This document shows positions 8,678-17,332 of a stretch of DNA of 64,000 nt, piece by piece. Below the pieces are notes generated by a model that saw only the letters and a list, made by a program, of their open reading frames with translations, was not told where the DNA came from and ran no database searches. The stretch spans positions 1-64,000 of the forward strand of contig JAEYRB010000063.1 in the NCBI GenBank assembly GCA_023409735.1. Direction: 5' to 3'. Position numbers and translations under genes: made by a program. The DNA comes from Bacillota bacterium (GTDB taxonomy: Bacteria > Bacillota > Clostridia > Acetivibrionales > DTU013). The number at the start of each line of letters is the position of its first letter. Position 1 is the stretch's first letter.

Positions 8678-9534
8678 ACATTATAATGAAGGGCTCCGAA
8701 GTCGTGGCTGCTATGAAGGAAAAAATGCAGTCTCAGACAGAAGCACTAAAGCAAAGGGGTATCATGCCTGTGCTTGCAATTGTCAGAGTGGGTGCAAAAC
8801 CTGATGATCTGGCGTATGAACGCGGTGCTAAGAAGAGAATGGAAAGCGTAGGAATTGAGTGCAGAGTATTTGAGTTTGCGCAGACAATAGAACAGGAAAA
8901 ATTCGAAAAGGAGTTCGAAGGTATAAATAATAATCCTGAGATACATGGAATACTGCTTTTCAGACCATTGCCAAAGCATTTGGATGAGAATGCACTAAAA
9001 GGAATCATAAATCCTCTCAAGGATGTGGACTGTATGAGCCCTGTTAATATCGCAAAGGTTTTTTCAGGTGATGAGAGCGGTTTTGCTCCATGTACACCGG
9101 AAGCGGTCATTGAGACACTTGATCACTATGGCATAAGTCTGAAGGGTAAACGCACTGTAGTGGTAGGTAGGAGCATGGTAGTTGGAAAGCCTTTATCAAT
9201 GCTGCTATTAAAACGAGATGCCACTGTCACTGTGTGCCATACAAAAACTGAGAATATTGAAAAGACCTGCAGAGGTGCCGAGATACTTATAGCTGCCGCA
9301 GGTAAGGCAAAAATGATAACGGCCGGTTATGTTTGTAAGGGCGCTGTTGTTATAGATGTGGGAATCAATGTTGACAATGAAGGAAAGCTGTGCGGAGATG
9401 TGGATTACGAGGATGTATTGCCGTCAGCTTCATATATAACACCTGTTCCGGGAGGAGTGGGAACAGTTACATCTTCAGTGCTGGCTCAGCATGTTATAAG
9501 AGCGGCCGGATATCTTAACGGCATAAGAAGCTAA
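8674..9534 (+). CDS. folD: Methylenetetrahydrofolate dehydrogenase, FolD family
   Basis: A 286-residue FolD homologue of normal length. Conserved parts are CTPEAVIETLDHYGI, the NADP-binding VVVGRSMVVGKP, CHTKT, GDVDYEDV and TPVPGGVGTVT. The active site is unusual. In an ungapped comparison with E. coli FolD (recalled), catalytic Lys54 falls on Ala52 (YERGAKK), with Lys at the next two positions, and Gln98 of QLPLP falls on Phe96 (FRPLP). Asp121 is kept (Asp119 in KDVDC). Known mutants of the human enzyme link the Lys and Gln to cyclohydrolase activity, so this protein may be mainly or only a dehydrogenase. It overlaps fchA by 4 bases. Product: methenyl-THF for C1 metabolism. Confidence 0.88.
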   Translation: MNIIMKGSEVVAAMKEKMQSQTEALKQRGIMPVLAIVRVGAKPDDLAYERGAKKRMESVGIECRVFEFAQTIEQEKFEKEFEGINNNPEIHGILLFRPLPKHLDENALKGIINPLKDVDCMSPVNIAKVFSGDESGFAPCTPEAVIETLDHYGISLKGKRTVVVGRSMVVGKPLSMLLLKRDATVTVCHTKTENIEKTCRGAEILIAAAGKAKMITAGYVCKGAVVIDVGINVDNEGKLCGDVDYEDVLPSASYITPVPGGVGTVTSSVLAQHVIRAAGYLNGIRS

Positions 9535-9589
9535 ATAGAGGAGCTGTTTTTTGGTGTATGCTCTTAAGAACAAGGCTACAGGAATAGAC

Positions 9590-9720
9590 CTTAAGAGCAG
9601 CCCCACCAGAAAAAACCACCGGAGCAATGATTTGGAAGTAGGGCCTTTAAGACAAGTACTTGAGAGAAGCCCTCAGGAGCAGCCCCACCGGAGTAAGCCC
9701 CCAGAAGCAAAGCTTATCGG
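9590..9720. repeat. Short imperfect direct repeat after folD
   Basis: GAGCAGCCCCACCaGA occurs at about 9596 and 9677, each followed by a purine-rich tract ending in AGCAA. The two units are about 80 bases apart and lie between the folD stop and the 3' end of the next AraC gene. No gene or clear terminator is seen here. Confidence 0.35.
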
Positions 9721-9721
9721 A

Positions 9722-10585
9722 CTACGAGGGCAGTACATTCAAATTCTTAAATTGTGTAGGTGTGTAACCCTTTGTACTTTTAAATATCCTGTTGAAGCTT
9801 GCTTGACTGCTAAAACCTGATTTCATCCACACATCTGTGATTGACAGGGATGGGTTGATGAGAAGGTTTTCCGCGTGCCTTATTCTGGCTTTACAAAGAT
9901 AGTCATAAAAGGATGCGCCGGTGAATTGCCTGAAAAGGCGGCTGAAATGGTATTTGCTAAAGCCTGTATAAGAGGCAATATTGTCAAGTGTAAGCTCTTC
10001 TGTGCAATGCTGATTTATATAGTCGCAGGTGGAGAGAAATTTATCAATATACTCCAACTGTTTTGTGTTTCGTACATTCTGAAATCCGTTTTCGTTTTCT
10101 GTGTAGCTTCTGCCCACCATAACAAAAATCTCAATAAGCTTTGAGTATATTGATGCCTCTGCAAGCCTGCTGTTATTATTGTATTCATTAAGTATATCCA
10201 GCATTAGCCGGTGTATATGTCTATGTATATCAGAATAAGTATTTTCACTAATCAGGATTACCGGCTGTATGGAAAATATTGAATCTATATCTTTTAGCTG
10301 TCGCAGCAGCGAAAAATCGCTTTGAAAAATAATCCTTGAACCGGTTGGAGGCGAAAAAAGCTGATGGAGCACACCTGGACCGATAATTAGAACATCGCCT
10401 TCTTTAAGCTCATACGCTGTGTTATTTATGAAAGCTTTGTATGAGTTTTGAGTGGGCATTATTATTTCACATTCAGTATGCCAGTGTATAGGGTAATCCT
10501 CCGCTGTTTTATTGAGATATAATATCACCTTTGACCCTTTAGAAAAGCGTATGGTTTCATGTATGCCTTTCAGATCTTTTATCAA
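9722..10585 (-). CDS. AraC-family transcriptional regulator
   Basis: A 287-residue regulator with an N-terminal cupin-like sensor (HWHTECEIIMPTQNSYKA, then LKEGDVLIIGPGVLHQL) and a C-terminal pair of helix-turn-helix motifs (LDNIASYTGFSKYHFSRLF and SLSITDVWMKSGFSSQASF, then GYTPTQF). The open frame extends to an ATG at 10651, but TTG 10585 is preceded by GGAGG at 10593-10597 with 7-base spacing, so I place the start there. It diverges from the GH3 glycosidase at 11220 and is its likely regulator (inference). The inducer is not known. Confidence 0.88.
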   Translation of the reverse strand: MIKDLKGIHETIRFSKGSKVILYLNKTAEDYPIHWHTECEIIMPTQNSYKAFINNTAYELKEGDVLIIGPGVLHQLFSPPTGSRIIFQSDFSLLRQLKDIDSIFSIQPVILISENTYSDIHRHIHRLMLDILNEYNNNSRLAEASIYSKLIEIFVMVGRSYTENENGFQNVRNTKQLEYIDKFLSTCDYINQHCTEELTLDNIASYTGFSKYHFSRLFRQFTGASFYDYLCKARIRHAENLLINPSLSITDVWMKSGFSSQASFNRIFKSTKGYTPTQFKNLNVLPS

Positions 10586-11219
10586 TATTGCACCTCCCAG
10601 CATGTTCGCTTTATTACTAACGGTATTGTCTGATTTATAAGCTGCCTGCATTATTCTAAGCTCTGAGACTATATATCAATTATTGCTATTATTTAATTCT
10701 AATTACCTTAAAGCACTATGTCCAAGTATGAATTAAATGATATTTCATGCTGTAATTATATGTAATAACTATAAAAAATTACATAAAGATAGCTACTGCT
10801 AATGCCCTTCCGGAATTAATTATAATTTATAGCAAAGGATATTGCAATTGTTGCTTTAGCTGGGGCTCTGAGATATTGTTGTGAATAACTTGGCAGCATA
10901 ATATTTTGTGAGTATACTTTCAGAAGTATCTGTATAGTTTTGTAATGCATAGTCTAAAATCAGATATATCTCGGGTGCCTTAAATAATAGCAATATCTGC
11001 TTTGTTTTTAGCAATAAGTAAGAAGAAAAGGATGGGCAGAAATATTACAATGATATTATAAGGCTCTTCAGGTAAAGTAATTGATGCAAGTCAAATTTGG
11101 CTCCATAGTATGTTGCAATAGTTTATTAGCTCCACCACCGTGATATACTATGATGGTTATATCAAAGTCTTATGCATCTGCAACACTTTACTAATTAGAT
11201 AACATAGGAGGTTATTGAG
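10586..11219. other. Divergent control region between AraC regulator and GH3 gene
   Basis: About 630 AT-rich bases with no gene. It must hold the promoters of both divergent genes, but I could not pick a convincing -35/-10 pair. An AGGAGG ribosome binding site for the GH3 gene lies at about 11206-11212. Confidence 0.5.
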
Positions 11220-13373
11220 ATGTACAATAAGGACAAGTATCTTCCCGATATCAAGAAAAGGGCTAAGGAGTTAGTAAGCCAGATGACATTAAGGGAGAAG
11301 GTAGCTCAGACACTGCATGGTGCTCCTGCAATACCAAGGCTTGGGATCAAGGCTTACAATTGGTGGAATGAAGCACTGCATGGCGTGGCCAGAGCCGGCG
11401 TTGCTACGGTTTTTCCACAGGCAATAGGTTTAGCCGCGACCTTTGATGAGGATTTTATGTACGAGGTTGCAGATGTGATCTCGACAGAAGGCAGAGCAAA
11501 ATTCAATATGCAGCAGAAATTTGATGATACAGACATATATAAGGGTTTAACGTTCTGGTCACCTAATATAAATATTTTCAGAGATCCTAGATGGGGCAGA
11601 GGTCATGAGACCTTAGGAGAAGACCCTTATCTTACAACAAGGATGGGTGTGAGGTTTATTGAAGGTCTGCAGGGAGATGACGAAAAATATATAAAGGTAG
11701 CTGCGTGTGCTAAGCATTATGCGGTTCATTCAGGACCGGAGGATATTCGTCACAGCTTTAATGCAGAGGTATCCAAGCAGGACCTGTATGAGACTTATCT
11801 ACCCGCTTTTAAGGCATGTGTCCAGGAGGCAAAGGTTGAAGGTGTCATGGGAGCCTATAACAGAGTTAATGGCGAGCCTGCATGTGGTAGTAGGACACTG
11901 CTTAAGGAAATACTCAGAAAAGATTGGGGCTTTGATGGATATGTTACATCAGACTGCTGGGCTATTAAGGATTTCCATGAGCACCATAAGGTAACAAACA
12001 GTCCGGTGGAGTCAGTTGCGCTTGCTATGAATGAAGGCTGTGACCTTAATTGCGGTAACATTTTCGTGTGCCTCGAGGATGCAGTCAACCAGGGCCTTGT
12101 TGATGAGAAGCGGCTTGATGAAGCTGTTGAAACGCTGCTAACCATTAAAATGAAGCTTGGCATTTTTGATGATAAGGATAAAGTGCCATTCAGCAAGATC
12201 TCATATTCTGTTGTAGACTGCAAGGAACATCGCTTGCTTAACCAAAAGGCAGCCCAAAAGAGTGTGGTGCTGCTGAAGAATGATGGGGTGCTGCCTCTTA
12301 ATAAGCAATCCCTAAAGACAATAGGAGTCATTGGACCTAATGCAAATAACAGAAGAGCTCTTGAGGGAAATTATGAAGGTACTGCATCTGAATATATTAC
12401 TGTCCTGGAAGGAATCCAGGAATATGTTGGAGACAGTGTCAGGGTATTGTACTCCGAAGGCTGCCATTTATATCTTGACAAGACAAGCGGACTTGCAATG
12501 CCCAACGACAGACTCTCAGAGGTAAAGGCTGTATGTGAGGAAAGTGATGTCATCATTGGCTGCTTCGGACTTGATTCCGGGCTCGAAGGAGAAGAAGGAG
12601 ACCAGGGCAATCAGTTTGCAAGCGGTGACAAGCCGGATCTCAAACTCCCGGGAATTCAGGAAGAAATAATAAAGGAAATGTATAACAGCAATAAGCCGGT
12701 CATACTTGTGCTTTTATCAGGAAGCGCTCTTGCAATACGCTGGGAGGAAGAACATCTGCCCGCAATAATTCAGGGATGGTATCCGGGAGCACAGGGAGGC
12801 AGAGCTATTGCTTCCATACTGTTTGGTGATTATTCTCCTGAGGGCAAGCTTCCTGTGACCTTCTACTCAACAACAGAAGAGCTTCCGGCATTTACAGATT
12901 ATGCAATGAAGAACAGGACATACCGCTACATGAAGCAGGAAGCACTATTCCCATTTGGCTTTGGTCTGTCCTATACCAACTTTGAAATAAAGAAGGCTTT
13001 TATTGATACCGACACAATTAAATCTGGCAGTGAGATCAAATGTACTGTTGACATAGCTAATACAGGAGCTATGAGGGGTGCCGAGACAATTCAGATCTAT
13101 GTTAAGGCTATGATGGACAACACTCCGAATCCTCAGCTTAAGTGTCTGAAGAAAATTGAGCTTGAACCGGGGGAGAAGAGGATTGTAGATATGCTGCTGC
13201 CGGCAAGGGCATTTGGTCTATATGATGAGGATGGTCAATTCATGCTAAATAAAGGTGAATATGAAATCTATATAGGTACGTCTCAGCCTGACACAAGAAG
13301 TCAGAGCCTGACCGGTAAAAAGCCAATAGTAAAAAGAATCAAATCATTTGCTACGGAGAAAATCGAGGCTTAA
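11220..13373 (+). CDS. Glycoside hydrolase family 3 beta-glycosidase
   Basis: A 717-residue GH3 enzyme that removes terminal beta-linked glucose or xylose from oligosaccharides. Domains in order: the GH3 N-terminal barrel (about 15-310), with RDPRWGRGHETLGEDPYL, KHYAVHSGPE and WGFDGYVTSDCWAIK; the alpha/beta C-terminal domain (about 340-570), with KNDGVLPL and GLEGEEGDQ; and a fibronectin-III-like domain (about 600-690) starting after FPFGFGLSYTNF. Asp245 in TSDC is the expected nucleophile. There is no signal peptide, so it probably acts inside the cell on imported oligosaccharides. The SDC form and the LNCG stretch fit beta-xylosidase or beta-glucosidase equally. The AGGAGG site is 8 bases before the ATG. 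Confidence 0.92.
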   Translation: MYNKDKYLPDIKKRAKELVSQMTLREKVAQTLHGAPAIPRLGIKAYNWWNEALHGVARAGVATVFPQAIGLAATFDEDFMYEVADVISTEGRAKFNMQQKFDDTDIYKGLTFWSPNINIFRDPRWGRGHETLGEDPYLTTRMGVRFIEGLQGDDEKYIKVAACAKHYAVHSGPEDIRHSFNAEVSKQDLYETYLPAFKACVQEAKVEGVMGAYNRVNGEPACGSRTLLKEILRKDWGFDGYVTSDCWAIKDFHEHHKVTNSPVESVALAMNEGCDLNCGNIFVCLEDAVNQGLVDEKRLDEAVETLLTIKMKLGIFDDKDKVPFSKISYSVVDCKEHRLLNQKAAQKSVVLLKNDGVLPLNKQSLKTIGVIGPNANNRRALEGNYEGTASEYITVLEGIQEYVGDSVRVLYSEGCHLYLDKTSGLAMPNDRLSEVKAVCEESDVIIGCFGLDSGLEGEEGDQGNQFASGDKPDLKLPGIQEEIIKEMYNSNKPVILVLLSGSALAIRWEEEHLPAIIQGWYPGAQGGRAIASILFGDYSPEGKLPVTFYSTTEELPAFTDYAMKNRTYRYMKQEALFPFGFGLSYTNFEIKKAFIDTDTIKSGSEIKCTVDIANTGAMRGAETIQIYVKAMMDNTPNPQLKCLKKIELEPGEKRIVDMLLPARAFGLYDEDGQFMLNKGEYEIYIGTSQPDTRSQSLTGKKPIVKRIKSFATEKIEA

Positions 13374-13378
13374 TCCAG

Positions 13379-13414
13379 TAAAAACAGGGGACTTATAGTC
13401 CTCTGTTTTTTTTC
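13379..13414. terminator. Bidirectional terminator shared by GH3 and AraC genes
   Basis: AAAACAGGGGAC pairs with GTCCTCTGTTTT and is followed by a run of T; A-rich sequence on the other side serves the opposite strand. It covers the final codons and stop (13393-13395) of the convergent AraC gene, so one hairpin both encodes its last residues and ends both transcripts. Confidence 0.8.
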
Positions 13415-14166
13415 ACATATTCCCTTGGCGACAAACCGAAATGACGCTTGAACATTTTCGAAAAGTTATATATGTCACTATAACCTGAAGACATTGCTGC
13501 AGTAGAAGGTGTCTGTCCATACTTTACCATTAGCTCGGCAGCTCGTTCAAGACGCAGTTTATTGAGATAAAGCTGGGGCGGAAGGCCGGTACTCTTTTTA
13601 AAAATCGCAGAAAAGTAGCTGCGGTCAATATTCAGTTGCTTTGCAATATCAGCTATGCTGATACTGTTCATATATTCTGAATTCATTCGGTTCACTGCCT
13701 TTTCTACGTAGCCTGATTTTGGTGCGTCGCTTTGCTCAAGAAATAGGCCGAAAAGCTCCCATAGCTTGCCGCTGAGGAAGGCACTTCTGCCATTTTCAAA
13801 GGTTGAGCAGTGAAGCATATCATTAAATATTCGCCCTGCACCGGAGCAATGTATAACCGCTGTATCCAGAGAAAATGGCAAAGCTTCAGCTTCAAAGCCG
13901 ATCCAAATGTAGTGCCATGGTGTTATGCTGTCGGCTTCATAGTATGTTTCCTCTAGAGGTGGAATAACAAATATCTCTCCGTCTGAGACAGTGTATGTTT
14001 TTTGGTCACGTGTGAAATACCCATTACCGCTGACTATATAGTGCAGTAGCCAGTGTGTCCTTACAGCTGGACCAAAGCTGTGCTTTGGTTCACATTTTTC
14101 ATACCCAAATTGTACAGGATTTAATCCTGCATAGTTTTTATTGATAACTATCTCTGATTTAGTCAT
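13393..14166 (-). CDS. AraC-family transcriptional regulator
   Basis: A 257-residue regulator. The N-terminal arabinose-binding-like cupin is visible as HYIVSGNGYFTRDQ and VSDGEIFVIPPLEETYYEAD. The C-terminal DNA-binding region has SIADIAKQLNIDRSYFSAIF and TAAMSSGYSDIYNFSKMF followed by FGLSPREYVKK, a classic family ending. It diverges from the GH4 gene at 14293, so it likely regulates it (inference). The stop codon lies inside the terminator shared with the GH3 gene. Confidence 0.9.
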   Translation of the reverse strand: MTKSEIVINKNYAGLNPVQFGYEKCEPKHSFGPAVRTHWLLHYIVSGNGYFTRDQKTYTVSDGEIFVIPPLEETYYEADSITPWHYIWIGFEAEALPFSLDTAVIHCSGAGRIFNDMLHCSTFENGRSAFLSGKLWELFGLFLEQSDAPKSGYVEKAVNRMNSEYMNSISIADIAKQLNIDRSYFSAIFKKSTGLPPQLYLNKLRLERAAELMVKYGQTPSTAAMSSGYSDIYNFSKMFKRHFGLSPREYVKKNRGL

Positions 14167-14292
14167 ATTAACGCCTCTCTAATCTCACATTATAACAAGT
14201 ATTAATAACATAATGCAATCCATTTATCAGCAGGTATCTGATAAGATTATTCGTAGGGAAATCCTCCCTGAATATTTATTTGGAGTGAGAAT

Positions 14293-15612
14293 ATGAAAAT
14301 AACATTTATGGGTGCAGGTAGCACGATTTTTGCGAGAAATGTAATTGGTGATTGTATGTGTTCACAGGCACTTCGAGACAGTGAGTTTGCACTTTATGAC
14401 ATTGACGGGGAGCGTTTAAAGGAAAGCTATACTATACTTGAGGCAATGCGTAAGGCTAAGGGTGGTCATGGAAAGATAACCTGCCACTGTGGTGTGGAGT
14501 ATAGAAAAGACGCTCTGCGCGGTGCTGATTTCGTAGTAAACGCGATACAGGTTGGCCTCTACGACCCTTGTACGATAATTGATTTTGAGGTTCCCAAAAA
14601 GTATGGATTAAGGCAGACTATAGCAGATACGCTAGGAATCGGTGGAATTATGCGAGCACTGCGTACGATCCCTGTAATGGAGGATTTTGCGCGTGATATT
14701 GAGCAGGTATGCCCTGATGCACTGTTGCTCAATTATACTAACCCTATGGCAATGTTGTCCGGCTATATGCAAAGATATACAGGTGTACAGACAGTAGGAC
14801 TCTGTCATAGTGTTCAAGTGTGCTCTTTAGGTCTCCTTACCGATTTAGGCATGGAGGATAAGCTTGATGGCCGCAGAGAACTGATCGCCGGAATTAATCA
14901 CATGGCATGGTTGCTGGAGATCAAGGATAAAAACGGTACTGATCTTTATCCTGAGATCAAAAAGCGTATTGGTGAAAAACTTGCAGATACTGATTATGTA
15001 AATAAGGTACGTCTTGAATATATCAAAAACTTCGGATATTACTGCACTGAGTCCAGTGAACACAATGCAGAATATAATTATTTCTATATAAAAAGTAAGT
15101 ATCCGGAGCTTATTAAACGCTATAATATCCCGCTAGATGAATATCCTCGCAGATGCGTGGTACAGATAGAAGGGTGGAAGAAAGAATATGCAGAAATACT
15201 TGAAAAGGGTGTAAAGGAGCATGAACGCTCAGAGGAATATGCTTCTCATATAATGGAGGCGATCGTGACAGGAAAACCATATCAGATAGGCGGCAATGTT
15301 TTGAACTCCGGTAAGCTCATTTCGAATCTGCCTGAGGATGCCTGCGTTGAAGTTCCTTGCCTTGTAAGTGCAGCAGGTGTTCTTCCATGTCATGTAGGTG
15401 CTCTCCCGGTACAATGTGCAGCAATGAATATGACAAACATAAATGTCCAGCTGCTTACGATAGAAGCGGCGCGTACACTTAAGAAGGAGCATATCTATCA
15501 GGCGGCTATGCTCGATCCGCATACCGGAAGCGAACTGGATATCGATAGTATAAAATCAATGGTTGACGAGCTTATAGAAGCGCACGGTTCATGGCTGCCG
15601 AAGTACAGCTGA
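14293..15612 (+). CDS. melA: Glycoside hydrolase family 4, alpha-galactosidase-like (MelA)
   Basis: A 439-residue NAD- and divalent-metal-dependent GH4 glycosidase, which hydrolyses by a redox-assisted elimination mechanism. Seen: the Rossmann start MKITFMGAGSTIFARNV; LLNYTNPMAML; GLCHSVQ with the metal-ligand Cys171 of MelA-like members; and GINHMAW with a second metal-ligand His203. The CHSVQ form is typical of alpha-galactosidases, as opposed to the CHN of some 6-phospho-glucosidases. There is no signal peptide. The start at ATG 14293 has a GGAGTG site. It probably cleaves melibiose-type alpha-galactosides, or galacturonides, in the cytoplasm, under the divergent AraC regulator. Confidence 0.85.
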   Translation: MKITFMGAGSTIFARNVIGDCMCSQALRDSEFALYDIDGERLKESYTILEAMRKAKGGHGKITCHCGVEYRKDALRGADFVVNAIQVGLYDPCTIIDFEVPKKYGLRQTIADTLGIGGIMRALRTIPVMEDFARDIEQVCPDALLLNYTNPMAMLSGYMQRYTGVQTVGLCHSVQVCSLGLLTDLGMEDKLDGRRELIAGINHMAWLLEIKDKNGTDLYPEIKKRIGEKLADTDYVNKVRLEYIKNFGYYCTESSEHNAEYNYFYIKSKYPELIKRYNIPLDEYPRRCVVQIEGWKKEYAEILEKGVKEHERSEEYASHIMEAIVTGKPYQIGGNVLNSGKLISNLPEDACVEVPCLVSAAGVLPCHVGALPVQCAAMNMTNINVQLLTIEAARTLKKEHIYQAAMLDPHTGSELDIDSIKSMVDELIEAHGSWLPKYS

Positions 15613-16144
15613 TAAGTCCGATGCAGTTATGCGAATTGTTACTGTAAGCCAGGCATGGCGTTGAAGTATTATTAATATAGCGCCGAGCATAGTATCTAAT
15701 GTGTTGCTGATAAAGCAAATATAGTAGCTTTGAACAGACCAAGTCTTCGTAAGATTAAGGCTTGGTCTGCTTTTCTTTCTAAAACCATGGTGTGTCTTAT
15801 GTTGTGTAAAAGGCCATAAATTGAGCATTTTACTGTTAGAAAAAACAGAAACTCAACTTGCTCAAAGAAAAATAACTTCAAATCCTGCTGAACGCAGCGT
15901 ATCAATGAACATGATCAATTTTTATTTCTTTTTATCTGCGGAGTATGCTTGTATGAATAGCTTCAGATTTATTTCTCGCTTCAGGAAATCTGGACCATAG
16001 GATTGATCTGGTGATTCTAAAGAAGTTGTGAAAAATAATCTCAAATGGTACAATATGTTGGTGTAGCCTTCAGCAGGACATGTTTATTCTGTTGACACAG
16101 GGAACACATATTTAATTTTTGGCAGTATTGGAGAAAGACTATAT
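15613..16144. other. Gene-free interval after the GH4 gene
   Basis: No gene is seen in these 530 bases. It contains the terminator at 15734-15780 and an AT-rich upstream region of the next gene. Confidence 0.5.
15734..15780 (+). terminator. Rho-independent terminator after the GH4 gene
   Basis: CAGACCAAG at 15735 pairs with CTTGGTCTG at 15761 and is followed by CTTTTCTTTCT. Confidence 0.75.
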
Positions 16145-17158
16145 ATGAATCACGATATTACGATTGAGAAGGCAGTTTTGCATGTGCTTGATGCCAATGC
16201 AGGTATGCCGGTCATATCAAAAAGGGAGCTTGAAATTTCACCTGACCTGATGGAATACATAGCCAAGCATATTGACAAGTTGACAGATGACTCAAACAAG
16301 AAAAATGCTGAATTTGATGGAGAATATAACAGCTTTAGGGAGCTTGCCGGAAGGCTGGCTGATAATGAGGAGGAATTCCTTACTGTAACCGAGAGTATCG
16401 CCAATATGATGTTTGAGCTACTTACTAAAAACGTTGATATACCATCAGGAGATTTATTATGTAGCCTTGTAAGAATTGATGGAGAAAGGCACTTCGCAAT
16501 TCTCAAACTCAATTATAAGGAAGGTTTCACACATTGGGTCAATAACTCAGAGAAGGGAAGTATCAACGAAATCATCAGGCATCAGACGCTTCTTCCTCAG
16601 GAAGGACAGAAGCTTGATGAAGGTATACTTATAAGTCTTCCCGAGATGCACATTCGACTGATAGAGAAGCAATATGAAATAAATGGAGAAAAAGAATTTT
16701 ACCTTACTAAGTATCTTCTAAAGTGCAGCTGTGAATTATCTGATAACGCTAAGCTTAAGATACTTAATAAGGTCTCAAAGAATGTGAATAAGAAGTATTT
16801 CGATGAGGATTTTGAGAAGGCTATGATGATGAAAAAGGCTGTATCGGAATGCCTTGAGGAAGCATCTGCTATCAGGATAGACAAGATTGCAGACAAGGTC
16901 TACGAGAAAAATGCTGACATAAAGCAGGAATATGTTCAGGAAATAGAGAAAGCAGGTATAATTGAAAAAGAAATTGCATTACCGGAAAAATTGATCGAGA
17001 AAAAGTTCAAAACACACAGAATAAAAACAGATACGGGAATTGAGATAGATTTTCCACTGGAATATGCGGATAACGCTGATCGAATTGAATTTATTAATAA
17101 TCCCGATGGTACATTGTCAATAATAATTAAGAATGTGGGCAGGATCACTAATAAATAG
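16145..17158 (+). CDS. Nucleoid-associated protein, YejK/NdpA family
   Basis: A 337-residue protein matching the 37-kDa nucleoid-associated protein family. Seen are the typical N-terminus ITIEKAVLHVLDANAGMPVISKRE in short form, an ALKLNYKEGFTHWV-like central strand (ILKLNYKEGFTHWV), a charged helical middle (EDFEKAMMMKKAVSECLEEA) and the C-terminal THRIKTDTGIEIDFP segment. In enterobacteria YejK binds DNA and topoisomerase IV; the role in Clostridia is not established. It stands alone, 170 bases before a MutS-like gene. Confidence 0.8.
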   Translation: MNHDITIEKAVLHVLDANAGMPVISKRELEISPDLMEYIAKHIDKLTDDSNKKNAEFDGEYNSFRELAGRLADNEEEFLTVTESIANMMFELLTKNVDIPSGDLLCSLVRIDGERHFAILKLNYKEGFTHWVNNSEKGSINEIIRHQTLLPQEGQKLDEGILISLPEMHIRLIEKQYEINGEKEFYLTKYLLKCSCELSDNAKLKILNKVSKNVNKKYFDEDFEKAMMMKKAVSECLEEASAIRIDKIADKVYEKNADIKQEYVQEIEKAGIIEKEIALPEKLIEKKFKTHRIKTDTGIEIDFPLEYADNADRIEFINNPDGTLSIIIKNVGRITNK

Positions 17159-17332
17159 GGCAGGAGCGTCATGAAACAGTTGCTTTATACTGTAAGCTAA
17201 ATTGTTAGGTCAAAATGCTAACAGCAAAGCGAGCGCAAGAAAGCAAAAGAATAATAGTTTTAGCATATAATGAAAATGCGGACAAAAAGGCGGAATTGCC
17301 AATTAGTTGAAGGTGTGATGAAAGGAAGCTCT

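Noticed and set aside
9551..9820. Plus-strand ORF after folD
   Set aside because: No ribosome binding site, low-complexity sequence that includes a direct repeat, and it overlaps the AraC gene on the other strand.
11855..12331. Long minus-strand ORF within the GH3 gene
   Set aside because: Serine-rich shadow frame of a clear GH3 coding region; no ribosome binding site. The same applies to the minus-strand frame at 20569-21042 in motB and those inside the giant gene.
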